Shown in pieces: positions 24,977-33,343 of a stretch of DNA of 64,000 nucleotides (positions are counted from its first letter, which is position 1; the number at the start of each line of letters is the position of its first letter). The translations under genes were made by a program, and so were the position numbers. This DNA is from Nocardioides luteus (GTDB taxonomy: Bacteria > Actinomycetota > Actinomycetes > Propionibacteriales > Nocardioidaceae), in the NCBI RefSeq assembly GCF_015752315.1, contig NZ_JADOVJ010000001.1, positions 5,386,501 to 5,450,500 of the forward strand, in the 5' to 3' direction. Under the pieces are notes generated by a model that was not told where the DNA came from, did no database searches, and saw only the letters and a program-made list of their open reading frames with translations.

Positions 24977-25699
24977 ATGACCGAGACCACCCGCCCACGC
25001 GCCGCCCTCCCGCCCGGGCAGCGGGAGATCGACTTCTTCCCGCGCTTCGGCCGACGTGTCGACCAGCCCCCACCGACCGTGCCCGCCCACCCGACGGTGA
25101 CCTTCGGTGGAGCGCTCACGGCGCCGCTCGAGATCCCCCTGGGCGAGCTGGTCGGCGCTGATCGTCGCGAGCTCGCTGCCGACTTCCACTGCGTCGCCGG
25201 CTGGTCGGTGACCGGCCTCCTCTGGGAGGGCGTCGCCTTCGCCGACGTCTACCAGCGGTACGTCGCACCGGCCGTCAGCCCGGGCACGACCGTCACCCAC
25301 GTGATGGTCCGCGGCCTCGACGGCGAGCGCTTCGTGGCCCAGCTCGACGATCTCCTGGCCGACGGCGTACTGCTCGCCGATCGCCTCGGCGGCCGGCCGC
25401 TCGACGGCACTCACGGCGCACCGTTGCGCCTGGTCAACCCCGCGCAGTACGGCTACGCCAACATCAAGCACGTGTGCCGCATCGACGTGCTCGCCGGCGC
25501 CCCGGAAGCGGGCTCACCGGCGCTGCTCGACCGGCTGCTCCAGTCCCATCCGCGGGCGCGGGTCTGGGAGGAGGAGCGCCACGGCACGGTGCCAGGCTGG
25601 CTGATCCGGCCGATCTACCGAATGATCAAGGCCGTCATGCTCTCCGCGGCCGCTCGCCGCAGTGAGTCAGGTCACCATTCAAAAGTAAATATTGGCTAG
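24977..25699 (+). CDS. Molybdopterin-dependent (sulfite oxidase-like) oxidoreductase
   Basis: 240 residues with the sulfite-oxidase/YedY fold. The Mo-ligating Cys is C72 in FHCVAGWSVTGLLWEGV. Later come the pterin-region phrases VMVRGLDGERF, GAPLRLVNPAQYGYANIKHVCRIDV. No twin-Arg signal, so cytosolic. Such short stand-alone members lack a known substrate. ATG at 24977 or GTG at 24968 are both possible; neither has a clear ribosome site. The C-terminus (SESGHHSKVNIG) is unusually polar and the DNA there is AT-rich. Confidence 0.85.
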   Translation: MTETTRPRAALPPGQREIDFFPRFGRRVDQPPPTVPAHPTVTFGGALTAPLEIPLGELVGADRRELAADFHCVAGWSVTGLLWEGVAFADVYQRYVAPAVSPGTTVTHVMVRGLDGERFVAQLDDLLADGVLLADRLGGRPLDGTHGAPLRLVNPAQYGYANIKHVCRIDVLAGAPEAGSPALLDRLLQSHPRARVWEEERHGTVPGWLIRPIYRMIKAVMLSAAARRSESGHHSKVNIG

Positions 25700-25733
25700 G
25701 GGACCTATCAACCCACACGTAGGCTGTCAACCC

Positions 25734-27341
25734 GTGACAGACATTTCTGCCAAGCCTGAGAAGGCGCCGGACGACCACCTCGACAAGAGTGTGCTCATCG
25801 TCGCTGGCGTCGTCGTGCTCGGATCGATCATGTCGATCCTCGACATCACCGTTGTCTCCGTCGCACTGGAGACCTTCCAGCGCGAGTTCGACGCCACCTC
25901 TGCCGAGGTCGCCTGGACGATGACCGGCTACACCCTCGCCCTGGCGACGGTGATCCCGCTGACCGGTTGGGCCGCCGACCGGTTCGGCACCAAACGTCTC
26001 TACATGACCGCGATCGTGCTGTTCGCGCTCGGCTCGGCGCTGTGCGCCCTGGCCACCTCGCTGCCGATGCTGGTCGCGTTCCGCGTCATCCAGGGGCTCG
26101 GCGGCGGCATGCTGATGCCGCTCGGTATGACCATCCTGACCCGCGCAGCCGGGCCGGAGCGAGTCGGTCGCGTGATGGCGATCCTCGGCGTACCCATGCT
26201 CCTCGGCCCGATCCTCGGCCCCATCATCGGTGGCGCGCTGATCGACTCCGCCTCCTGGCACTGGATCTTCCTGATCAACATCCCGATCGGCGTCATCGCC
26301 ATCATCTACGCCTGGCGCGCGCTGCCCAGGGACCACGTCGAGCCGTCGCAGTCCTTCGACTTCCTCGGCATGGTGCTGCTGTCCCCGGGTCTGGCGCTGT
26401 TCCTCTACGGCGTCTCCTCGATCCCCGAGGCCGGCACGATCCTGGACACCAAGGTGCTCTCCTTCATGGTCGCGGGCCTGGTGCTGATCGCCGCGTTCAT
26501 CCCGTGGGCGCTGTCGGCTCGCAACGACCACCCGCTGATCGACGTACGCCTCTTCGGCAACAAGGAGCTCACCGTCGCGGTGATCACCCTGTCGATCTTC
26601 GCGATGGCGTTCTTCGGTGCCTCGCTGCTCTTCCCGCTCTACTACCAGCAGGTACGCGGCGAGGACGCCCTCCACGCCGGTCTGCTGCTGGCTCCGCAGG
26701 GTCTGGGCGCGATGGTCACGATGCCGCTCGCCGGCATGCTCGCCGACCGCACCGGCCCCGGCAAGATCGTCCTCAGCGGCCTCACCACGATCGCGGTGGG
26801 CATGTTCATGTTCTCGCGGCTCGACGACGCCACGCCCTACTGGTACCTCCTCGTGTCCCTGTTCATCATGGGCCTCGGCATGGGCGCGACGATGATGCCG
26901 ACCTTCGCGGCCGCCCAGGCGACGCTGCGCGAGCACACCATCGCCCGCGGTACGACCCTGGTGAACATCGTCCAGCAGGTCGCCGCCTCCGCCGGCACCG
27001 CGCTCTTCTCGGTGCTGCTGACGAACGCCCTGTCCGGCAAGGAGTCGATCTCCGCCGCGGACGACCTCGCCGACAAGCTCGGTGTCCCGGCCGGCGGTCT
27101 GGAGAAGTTCCTGGCCGACCCGGCCAACCAGCAGAAGGTCGGTGAGGCCGCTGCTTCGCTGGGTCTCGACCCGGCCAAGCTGCCCGAGGTCTTCAAGGCC
27201 ATCCCGGTCGAGATGGCCGAGGCCTTCTCGACCACCTTCGTGATCGCCGCGATCCTGGTCCTGGCCACGCTCATCCCCGCGTGGTTCCTGCCCAAGAGCA
27301 AGGCCGAGCACGGAGCCGCCGCTCCGACGGTCCTCCACTGA
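25734..27341 (+). CDS. MFS transporter, EmrB/QacA (DHA2) type
   Basis: 535 residues with 14 predicted membrane helices. Family motifs: LDITVVSVALETFQREF, WTMTGYTLALATVIPLTGWAADRFGTKRLY and GLGGGMLMPLGMTIL, then GPILGPIIGGALID. Proton-driven drug or metabolite export is the usual role. The GTG at 25734 is eight bases after TAGGCT, a possible -10 box, which suggests a leaderless mRNA; no ribosome site is seen. No regulator gene is adjacent. A perfect hairpin 22 bases after the stop can end its transcript. Confidence 0.88.
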   Translation: MTDISAKPEKAPDDHLDKSVLIVAGVVVLGSIMSILDITVVSVALETFQREFDATSAEVAWTMTGYTLALATVIPLTGWAADRFGTKRLYMTAIVLFALGSALCALATSLPMLVAFRVIQGLGGGMLMPLGMTILTRAAGPERVGRVMAILGVPMLLGPILGPIIGGALIDSASWHWIFLINIPIGVIAIIYAWRALPRDHVEPSQSFDFLGMVLLSPGLALFLYGVSSIPEAGTILDTKVLSFMVAGLVLIAAFIPWALSARNDHPLIDVRLFGNKELTVAVITLSIFAMAFFGASLLFPLYYQQVRGEDALHAGLLLAPQGLGAMVTMPLAGMLADRTGPGKIVLSGLTTIAVGMFMFSRLDDATPYWYLLVSLFIMGLGMGATMMPTFAAAQATLREHTIARGTTLVNIVQQVAASAGTALFSVLLTNALSGKESISAADDLADKLGVPAGGLEKFLADPANQQKVGEAAASLGLDPAKLPEVFKAIPVEMAEAFSTTFVIAAILVLATLIPAWFLPKSKAEHGAAAPTVLH

Positions 27342-28201
27342 TCCGCTCACGCGCACGTACGCAGGGCCGGGCTGCCATCGGCAGCCCGGCCCTCGTCGCA
27401 CTTGTCGGATCGTTCGCCTTGGTGGCCTGCGGGTCCGCCGCGGCGCCGTCTGCCGACACGGCGCCCGCTCTCCCGCCCACCGACGGCGTCTTCGACTACC
27501 AGCTCGGCGGCACCGCCGACGAGCTGTCCGACGGCACCCCGATCGACGTCGTCGCCCGCGACGCCACCGCCGAGCCCCTCGAGGGCGCCTACAACGTCTG
27601 CTACGTCAACGGCTTCCAGACCCAGCCCGGCGCCGACTGGTCCGAGCACCCCTCAGCGCTGCTCCGCGACGCCTCCGGCGATCCCGTACGCGACCCCGAC
27701 TGGCCCGACGAGATCATCCTCGACCCCTCCACCGCCTCCACGCGTTCGGCGATCGTCGAGGTTGTCGGCCCGGTCATCGAAGGCTGCGCAGACAAAGGCT
27801 TCGACGCCGTCGAGATCGACAACCTCGACACCTGGACCCGCTTCGACTCGATCTCCCGGGAAGGCGCCTTCGCCCTGGCCTCGGCATATGTGACCACCGC
27901 TCACGACCTCGGCCTGGCGATCGCCCAGAAGAACGCCGTCGAAGCCGCCCGCAGCGCCCACGACGACCTCGGCTTCGACTTCGTCGTCGTCGAAGAATGC
28001 GGCGCCTACGACGAGTGCGCCGCCTACACCGACGTCTACGGAGACCACGTGCTCCAGATCGAATACCCCGACTCCCTCGCCGAAGCCGACCTCTCCTTCG
28101 CCGCCATCTGCGTCGACCCTGCCCGCGCCGCGCTCACCATCCTCCGCGACCGCGACCTCGTCGGGCAGGACGATCCGGCGTACGTCTACGAGGCGTGCTA
28201 G
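27281..28201 (+). CDS. GH114-like (endo alpha-1,4-polygalactosaminidase type) lipoprotein
   Basis: Up to 306 residues. After a basic stretch comes a short hydrophobic segment and the lipobox VAC-G, then a TIM-barrel-like domain: FDYQLGG, NVCYVNGFQTQPGADW, ILDPSTASTRSAI, GFDAVEIDNLDTW, AIAQKNAVEAA and FDFVVVEECGAYDEC. These match GH114-type proteins, some of which cut galactosaminogalactan. The start is uncertain: only a GTG at 27281 (overlapping the transporter gene by 61 bases) precedes the signal sequence in frame. A strong hairpin at 27363-27393 lies inside the signal-peptide region. Confidence 0.75.
   Translation: MVPAQEQGRARSRRSDGPPLIRSRARTQGRAAIGSPALVALVGSFALVACGSAAAPSADTAPALPPTDGVFDYQLGGTADELSDGTPIDVVARDATAEPLEGAYNVCYVNGFQTQPGADWSEHPSALLRDASGDPVRDPDWPDEIILDPSTASTRSAIVEVVGPVIEGCADKGFDAVEIDNLDTWTRFDSISREGAFALASAYVTTAHDLGLAIAQKNAVEAARSAHDDLGFDFVVVEECGAYDECAAYTDVYGDHVLQIEYPDSLAEADLSFAAICVDPARAALTILRDRDLVGQDDPAYVYEAC
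27363..27393. terminator. 14-bp hairpin after the MFS gene, inside the next reading frame
   Basis: AGGGCCGGGCTGCC-ATC-GGCAGCCCGGCCCT, a perfect stem with a three-base loop starting 22 bases after the MFS stop codon. As a terminator it would limit transcription into the lipoprotein gene, whose signal region it encodes, so it may act as an attenuator. Confidence 0.65.
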
Positions 28202-28235
28202 GGCTCGACCGCCAACGGTCTACTACGCTGCATAA

Positions 28236-28730
28236 TCAGCGGGCAAAGAGCTTCCCAAGCACGCTTCCGTGCTGCCATCCGTGAGACTCGAGCCACCTAA
28301 AGAGCGGCTCCTTGATCCGACTCGTCTCGAATGAGTACGCGACAGGTTGGAAACCAACCGTGTCATCACCGTCATTAGTCGTGGAGCGGTTGACGCCGCC
28401 GAACTCAAAATGCCACTTCTTCTTGACCATCTTCCCTGATGACCAACTCTGTTCCGCCCCGAAGCTGAACCCGTCGTCTGTGAAGCCTGCGTGAGCCTCG
28501 GTCTCCGAACTGTGATCCTGGTAGTCGAACGTGCCGTTTCGCTCATTCAGGGTGACTATCAGGCGATATGACTCGTCAATGTGAGTGACCTCAGTGGGAT
28601 ACAGACTGGTGGCTTTGGCAACGTCCCACCAGCCAAGGATCTGAGTGCCTTGGGCGAAGAAGCTGAAAGGTTGACTCTCGACATTCAGCGTCACGATCTC
28701 CGGCAACATTTGAGCGAGTGGCGTCGGCAT
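28236..28730 (-). CDS. Unknown 164-residue protein at island edge
   Basis: No family recognised. Soluble, beta-rich in appearance, with aromatic patches (FSFFAQGTQILGWWDV, KKWHFEFGGV) and a C-terminal FRWLESHGWQHGSVLGKLF. Codons such as TTT, AAA and CAT are much commoner than in flanking genes, a sign of lower GC and likely acquired DNA. ATG at 28730 with GAGGTAGAAAG upstream. Nearest neighbours are a lipoprotein and WXG-type proteins; the 3' end converges with the GH114-like gene. Confidence 0.65.
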   Translation of the reverse strand: MPTPLAQMLPEIVTLNVESQPFSFFAQGTQILGWWDVAKATSLYPTEVTHIDESYRLIVTLNERNGTFDYQDHSSETEAHAGFTDDGFSFGAEQSWSSGKMVKKKWHFEFGGVNRSTTNDGDDTVGFQPVAYSFETSRIKEPLFRWLESHGWQHGSVLGKLFAR

Positions 28731-28911
28731 GTCTACTTTCTACCTCGGAATGGACCGGTTGGCCAGCGACACGGGTGCTTGGGCGGCCCGTCGATCCCAC
28801 GCAGCCACACACTGGTCTCCCAAACTTGGGTAGCTTCTGATCTAATGGGTCGCAGGTCCAGACTCGGACCAAAGTAGCGCCATCGTCGCCTAACTAACCT
28901 AAGGACCACCT

Positions 28912-29208
28912 ATGCTCGGAAGAAGAGTGGCATCCTTCCCGCTGGCCATCATCGTGCTGTTTGGATCGTCCGCGTGCGGCGGCAGCATCCAGGAACGCAG
29001 CTTGGAGAAGAACGTAGCTGATCAACTTGAAGAAATGGCGGGGCAACGGCCGGATGAAGTTGATTGTCCCGGCGACCTGAAGGCTGAAGTGGGCGCCGAC
29101 ATCCGGTGCACACTCACTGCCGGCGGAGAAGAGATCGGCCTCACCGTAACCGTCACATCCGTAGACGGAACCGACGCGAAGTACGAGATCCAGGTTGACG
29201 AGAAGTAG
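28912..29208 (+). CDS. DUF4333 lipoprotein
   Basis: 98 residues. Signal peptide with lipobox SSAC-G at about residue 22, then the DUF4333 pattern: LEKNVADQLEEMAGQRPDEVDCPGDLKAEVGADIRCTL, with two Cys likely forming a disulfide, and a final beta-rich part. Such lipoproteins are common in mycobacteria and relatives; role unknown. AAGGACCACCT precedes the ATG. Lies within the WXG-type island, convergent with the LpqN/DcrB-like gene (6-base gap). Confidence 0.8.
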   Translation: MLGRRVASFPLAIIVLFGSSACGGSIQERSLEKNVADQLEEMAGQRPDEVDCPGDLKAEVGADIRCTLTAGGEEIGLTVTVTSVDGTDAKYEIQVDEK

Positions 29209-29214
29209 CCCTGG

Positions 29215-29739
29215 TCAGTCTCGCGCCGCAGCGAGCATCTCCTCGGCGCCCGGGACAATCCTTGCCTCCGCCAAAAAGTCGCGGAACTCGGATCCGACGA
29301 CCGGCCATTGCGCAAACTTGCAGGTGACAGCGAATACCAAAATGATCCGCTTCCATGGGAACTCGCTGTCCACGATCGCCTGAAAAACCTGCGCCTGATA
29401 CAGGTCAAACCGAGATCCATCTATCGTTGCGTCCATTTCGATCAACTGCACAATCGCAGGCGCGCCATCCGATTCAATTTCAGTACGCTTCACCAAGTCA
29501 ACGGCCAACAAAGTCTGGCGCATCGACTGCAAAGTCTCGTCCGCGACCATGCCGAGCGTAGAGGCATCGACTCGAAAGGATCCTCTGACGCTCAGAACGG
29601 GTGTGTAACCCAGGTCGTTCGGATCCACACGGACAGCCGTGAAAGCCGCGTCACCTGCACCAACCTCTTTCGAATCCACCGAGTGCCATCGCTTATTCGG
29701 CAGCGCAACGTCTATAGGTATCGGCAATCCCACCCCCAT
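29215..29739 (-). CDS. LpqN/DcrB-like protein, possible partner of the upstream effector-like protein
   Basis: 174 residues, soluble, no signal peptide. The pattern (LPIPIDVALPNKRW, FTAVRVDPNDLGYTPVLSVRG, a central LIEMDATIDGSRFDLYQAQVF, and a final ILVFAVTCKFAQWPVVGSEFRDFLAEARIV) resembles the LpqN/DcrB fold (DUF1795-type), here without a lipobox. The ATG overlaps the stop of the 481-residue WEG protein by one base (TGATG). Tight coupling downstream of an effector-like gene suggests a chaperone or immunity role; inference. Confidence 0.65.
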   Translation of the reverse strand: MGVGLPIPIDVALPNKRWHSVDSKEVGAGDAAFTAVRVDPNDLGYTPVLSVRGSFRVDASTLGMVADETLQSMRQTLLAVDLVKRTEIESDGAPAIVQLIEMDATIDGSRFDLYQAQVFQAIVDSEFPWKRIILVFAVTCKFAQWPVVGSEFRDFLAEARIVPGAEEMLAAARD

Positions 29740-31184
29740 CAGAGAAGCCCTCCGATCGCCTTTACAACCGACTTTCCAGTATCGACCATTTCTATCGGGT
29801 CATATTGCAACTTATCCACGACGCGCAAGAGGCCTTCTGGGTCGCGCGCAATATCGAGATACTCTCCCGAGTCCAGAGTGACCTTGTCGTAGATGTCGCT
29901 GGGGTTTTGAATCATATCCTTTCCTGTCGCGGCGATCTCCGGAAAGTCGACGACGATGTTCGGCTTCACGGTTCCCCCGAGCCCGAGCGCGAAGCCCGCC
30001 TCCGGCTCCAACGAGAATCGACCTCCATCCCAAGACATGTTCAGGTCGGCCACGTATCCCGCACCAGCCCATGCCTCGGCGTCTAGACCGAGTCCAAAAC
30101 CACCAAAGGTGACGTCACCCCCTCCACCCGCTTTGCCGCCAGCAAAAGCCTCGACCCCCGCATCGACGCCGCCGTTATCGACCGACAGGGAGTTGTTGAA
30201 CTCCGTTCCGATCGACCCCTGGGCGTTGCCACTCCCATTCCAGTATCCATGTTCAACGTTGAACTCACGCTCACCCTGCGCAATTTGAATATGCGCGTTG
30301 GCTTCTAGCTTGATTCCATCCTTGCTAAAGGTTCCTACGACTTCGCCGCCAACACCGTAGAGCGTATATTTTCCCTCTCCGGCGACCTTGACTTCCCCGA
30401 CGCCTTCTTCCCACTTTTCTTCAAGTTGGAAGGCGTAGATCTCCCCGTTGGCGTTGATCAACTGGAGAGTATCGCCGTCGACCTTATACCCTTGTATCTC
30501 GCCATTGCCGCCGAGAAGGTCGCCAGGAATGCCTGCCTCCTTGAACTTTTTGCGGAGGTCGTCCCTCAGGCTTCGGAAGCCTCGACGTTTTAGATCCGCC
30601 TTGGCTTGTGCGGTCTCCGTCGCAGACGCGCCTGCCCGATCGAGAGCTTCTCGTGCATCCTCAAGAATCTCTTTAGCATCCTTTCGAAGAGGCTCTCCTG
30701 GGTCAACGAACGGTCCCGGGTGAGCGAACCCGATCAAGGGAATCGACTGGCCGCTCCTGATCGCGGCGTTGTGCTCAGCGACCTGGCGGTTATAGCCGTC
30801 GACGGCCGCATTGTGCTCAGCCAAAGCCTTCTTGGTTGCCGCTTCGCCCTCGTTCCACTTGTCGATCGCGCTTTGCGCGCGGTCCTGTGCACGGCCAAGA
30901 GCATCCGCGTAGGTGTTCAGGCGCGTGCCCACGCTCTTGAGGCTTTCGCGGTAAGTCTCGAACTTCTGGGTTTCGCTCGTCTTCTCGTAGATGTACCCGG
31001 CCTTGCCGAGACCGCCTTCCCAAGTCGGAACCGCGATGCCCTCTATCCTGTCGAGTAGATTCCCGATACGCCTCTGCTCGTCGAGGATCGCCGTGGCTTG
31101 TTCAGCCACGGCCGCCACGTCACCAACGATCAACGCCTTCGGATCATCGGTTGCGCCAAGTTCGGCGCCCTTCGGGAGCGCCAT
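29739..31184 (-). CDS. Large WXG/LXG-type protein, putative type VII effector
   Basis: 481 residues. N-terminal helical part with W55-E56-G57 in VPTWEGGLG and long helices (about 60-160, e.g. ATKKALAEHNAAVDGYNRQV), as in putative T7SS signal domains. A linker rich in charged residues follows (about 180-235). The C-terminal half is glycine-rich and beta-like with repeated short phrases (EVKVAGEGKYTLYGVGGEV, GGDVTFGGFGLGLDAEAWAG). No known toxin motif is visible. No signal peptide. The ATG overlaps the upstream 148-residue gene by one base, and its own stop overlaps the next start. Lower-GC codon use. Confidence 0.65.
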   Translation of the reverse strand: MALPKGAELGATDDPKALIVGDVAAVAEQATAILDEQRRIGNLLDRIEGIAVPTWEGGLGKAGYIYEKTSETQKFETYRESLKSVGTRLNTYADALGRAQDRAQSAIDKWNEGEAATKKALAEHNAAVDGYNRQVAEHNAAIRSGQSIPLIGFAHPGPFVDPGEPLRKDAKEILEDAREALDRAGASATETAQAKADLKRRGFRSLRDDLRKKFKEAGIPGDLLGGNGEIQGYKVDGDTLQLINANGEIYAFQLEEKWEEGVGEVKVAGEGKYTLYGVGGEVVGTFSKDGIKLEANAHIQIAQGEREFNVEHGYWNGSGNAQGSIGTEFNNSLSVDNGGVDAGVEAFAGGKAGGGGDVTFGGFGLGLDAEAWAGAGYVADLNMSWDGGRFSLEPEAGFALGLGGTVKPNIVVDFPEIAATGKDMIQNPSDIYDKVTLDSGEYLDIARDPEGLLRVVDKLQYDPIEMVDTGKSVVKAIGGLL

Positions 31185-31630
31185 CAGTCGGCCCTCGGCG
31201 CAGTCGATGGCGGAGGGGTCAACGGTGAGAACTGCGCACCGTCTTGACCGTAGATGTTTGGCAGCGGCTGCACATTCCCAGGTGATCGGCCATGAAGGTA
31301 CGGCAGCGGCGTCAACTTGCTGCTTCCGCCGCCCTCCGCCCAAGACCCCGGTCGCATCAGATCTGCACTGTCGAGGTCGGCTTGCTCATAGTGGCGAGCC
31401 TTGTCGAGGAGGTACTCGGACAGCGACCCCAGACCCTTACCCAGTTCTCGCCGAGCGTCCCTGGCTTGCGACGACACTTCCTTCACCCAGGAAGCGACCT
31501 CGATGTGGCCAACCCGGTCCGGCCCCAGAGGCGAGTCCGGCATTTTGGATGAGCCAAGGTCCTGGCGCAGTTCGTCGTACTTGCCCGCTGTGCGTCGTAA
31601 GTCGTCGACCGTGACTTCGTACCCGTTCAT
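31184..31630 (-). CDS. WXG100-like protein with YxxxD motif
   Basis: 148 residues. A helical N-terminal domain of about 95 residues (YEVTVDDLRRTAGKYDELRQ ... LSEYLLDKARHYEQADLDSA) ends with Y81-EQA-D85, the YxxxD/E secretion motif of type VII substrates. A Pro-rich tail follows. ATG at 31630 with GGGGGA upstream. First gene of a three-gene coupled unit, so it probably escorts the large protein as secretion partner. Classic W-x-G is not seen. Confidence 0.7.
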   Translation of the reverse strand: MNGYEVTVDDLRRTAGKYDELRQDLGSSKMPDSPLGPDRVGHIEVASWVKEVSSQARDARRELGKGLGSLSEYLLDKARHYEQADLDSADLMRPGSWAEGGGSSKLTPLPYLHGRSPGNVQPLPNIYGQDGAQFSPLTPPPSTAPRAD

Positions 31631-31656
31631 CGCAAATCCCCCGTGCGGTGTGGTTC

Positions 31657-31870
31657 CTACTCGTCTTCTTCCCCAGAAGTCAGCAGTTCAAACACATCCA
31701 ACACAAGAAAAACCTGTCTACCCGAGGAAACAGGAGCCTTCGAGGCCCAAGTTAAAGTTGGCACGATCACAGCGTCGCAGTCAACGCCAATCTCATGCCA
31801 CTGACGCTGTCCGTGGCGCCAGCTCGACGAACGGGCGTCGGGCGATCGCCGTGGGCAGCGCGGAACTTTG
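31657..31870 (-). pseudogene. Possible gene remnant in WXG island
   Basis: The 244 bases between the two WXG-type genes contain an open frame without a good start codon. It ends with protein-like residues (IVPTLTWASKAP, QVFLVLDVFELLTSGEEDE) written in low-GC codons. It could be the tail of a decayed gene or simply noncoding; no start, ribosome site or homologue supports an intact gene. Confidence 0.3.
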
Positions 31871-31874
31871 CGTT

Positions 31875-33233
31875 TTAGCTGCGGCGGTTCTTGCCGTCGC
31901 TTATGTCGTCGCCTTGCGTTGCATTCGGAACCCACCCGCGGGATGCGTTGGGGTCGAGGACGTCGCTTGCGGTTTCGGTCCAGTCGTCGGTGTAGTCGGC
32001 TTCCCACTCTTGGTTCTGGCTGCCGTTCTGGTCCCTCTTCTTGCTGCCGCGGCCACCGGCGGCACCGGCTCCACCGCGACCGGCCGTACCGCCGCGTCCG
32101 GCCCCACGTCCGCCGGCACCGGTGCCTCGCGCACCGGCTCCCGCGCCACGCGCGCCCGCACCGCGGGCCCCGGCACCAGCGCCGGCTCCAGCACGGGCAC
32201 CTGCGGCGGCTGCCCTGGCAGCTGTGGACCTGGCCGCGGCCGACCGGGAGGCGCCTCCTGCGGTCGCTGCCTTCGCGGACGCTCCGGCGGCGAACCTGCT
32301 GGCGATGGCCTTGGCCACGCCTGCGCCCAGGAGGGCGCCGCCACCGGCGATCGCCAGGGCGGACATGCCGCCGGTGCCGCCGGCGAGGGGTGCGAGGCCG
32401 TCAGCGGTCTCGACCATCGCGTACGACGTCGAGGGGGCGGGAGTGCCGTCCGCGTTGATCCACTCGCTGCCGTTCCACTCGGGCTTGTTCTCCGCCTTGT
32501 GCGCTTCGATGTTGGCTTTCTCCTGAGCGATCAGCTCATGGCCCCAACCGTCGGAGTAGAGGGTGCCGGAGTTGTACTTCGACATCCGCGCCTGGGACGC
32601 GGCGACCTGGCTCGCCGAACCCGGTTGTGCCGATGTGCCAGGAGGCAGCGCGTTGGAGTCGCTGCCGTCGTCGTACAAGGCACGTACCTTTGGTTCGGCA
32701 TCCTCGACCGAGACGTCGACAGCTTGGACCCTCTGTGCAGCCTCCCGCTCGGCATCGGCGATCGCCGCCTCATCTTTGGCGTACTGCTGCTTCGCATCCG
32801 CATACTTCTGCTGGTTCGCCGCCGCTTCGGCGGTCGACGTACCGCCACCAGCTTTCGTGTTGAAGGACGACTCTGGCGGCACCGGGTTGTGAGACGCGGG
32901 CAACGTAGCCTCGAGCCGTTTGTGCGCCTCCATCGCCTCGTACAACTTGGCGTGGACGATCCACAGCGCGTCGATCGCGTCCTTGAGCACATCGCGCTTC
33001 TTGTTGGTCTCTTTGCCCGAGGTTTCCATGTCGCGCCGAGCGGCCTGGCCGGACAACGACGTCTCCGAGAAGCCGTCTTCGACCCGTCCAGCGTTGTCAA
33101 GCATCGTCTTGCCGGCACCGTCGAAGTTGTCTCGGGCGCCCTCCCAGCTTCTGAGCATCGCTTCGATAGCAGCGATGTCTCCACCCCGCACGTAGTCGCC
33201 GAGCCGAAGCATCCACTGACCCTTGACTGCCAT
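31875..33233 (-). CDS. WXG-type protein with Gly/Ala/Arg-rich tail
   Basis: 452 residues. Helical N-terminal domain with W30-E31-G32 (MLRSWEGARDNF) and Y98-EAM-E102, a YxxxE motif, so a good candidate type VII substrate. A second coiled part (about 150-220) and a hydrophobic segment (SALAIAGGGALLGAGVAKAI, near 290-310) follow. Then comes a long low-complexity tail of Gly-Ala-Arg repeats and an acidic end (EWEADYTDDWTE). ATG at 33233, preceded by GGGAGG; the leader is nearly the same as that of the gene at 34329. Confidence 0.7.
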   Translation of the reverse strand: MAVKGQWMLRLGDYVRGGDIAAIEAMLRSWEGARDNFDGAGKTMLDNAGRVEDGFSETSLSGQAARRDMETSGKETNKKRDVLKDAIDALWIVHAKLYEAMEAHKRLEATLPASHNPVPPESSFNTKAGGGTSTAEAAANQQKYADAKQQYAKDEAAIADAEREAAQRVQAVDVSVEDAEPKVRALYDDGSDSNALPPGTSAQPGSASQVAASQARMSKYNSGTLYSDGWGHELIAQEKANIEAHKAENKPEWNGSEWINADGTPAPSTSYAMVETADGLAPLAGGTGGMSALAIAGGGALLGAGVAKAIASRFAAGASAKAATAGGASRSAAARSTAARAAAAGARAGAGAGAGARGAGARGAGAGARGTGAGGRGAGRGGTAGRGGAGAAGGRGSKKRDQNGSQNQEWEADYTDDWTETASDVLDPNASRGWVPNATQGDDISDGKNRRS

Positions 33234-33343
33234 AGTCCCTCCCGAGGGCTTGGTTGAGGGACCGCTCGATCCCAAATGCATGTTGTACGACTGACTGGGC
33301 ATCGCGCCCGGCACATGCGGTGGTTTGTTCTAGAGTCTGCCTC

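Noticed and set aside
24869..25471. N-terminal extension of the SNF2 helicase
   Set aside because: It would run antisense through the molybdopterin oxidoreductase gene, which has an intact active-site motif.
25635..27401. Minus-strand frame opposite the MFS transporter
   Set aside because: Highly charged low-complexity translation typical of the complement of a membrane protein gene.
28819..28830. CCCAA-AC-TTGGG palindrome upstream of the DUF4333 gene
   Set aside because: Short and of the sort expected by chance; no supporting promoter spacing.
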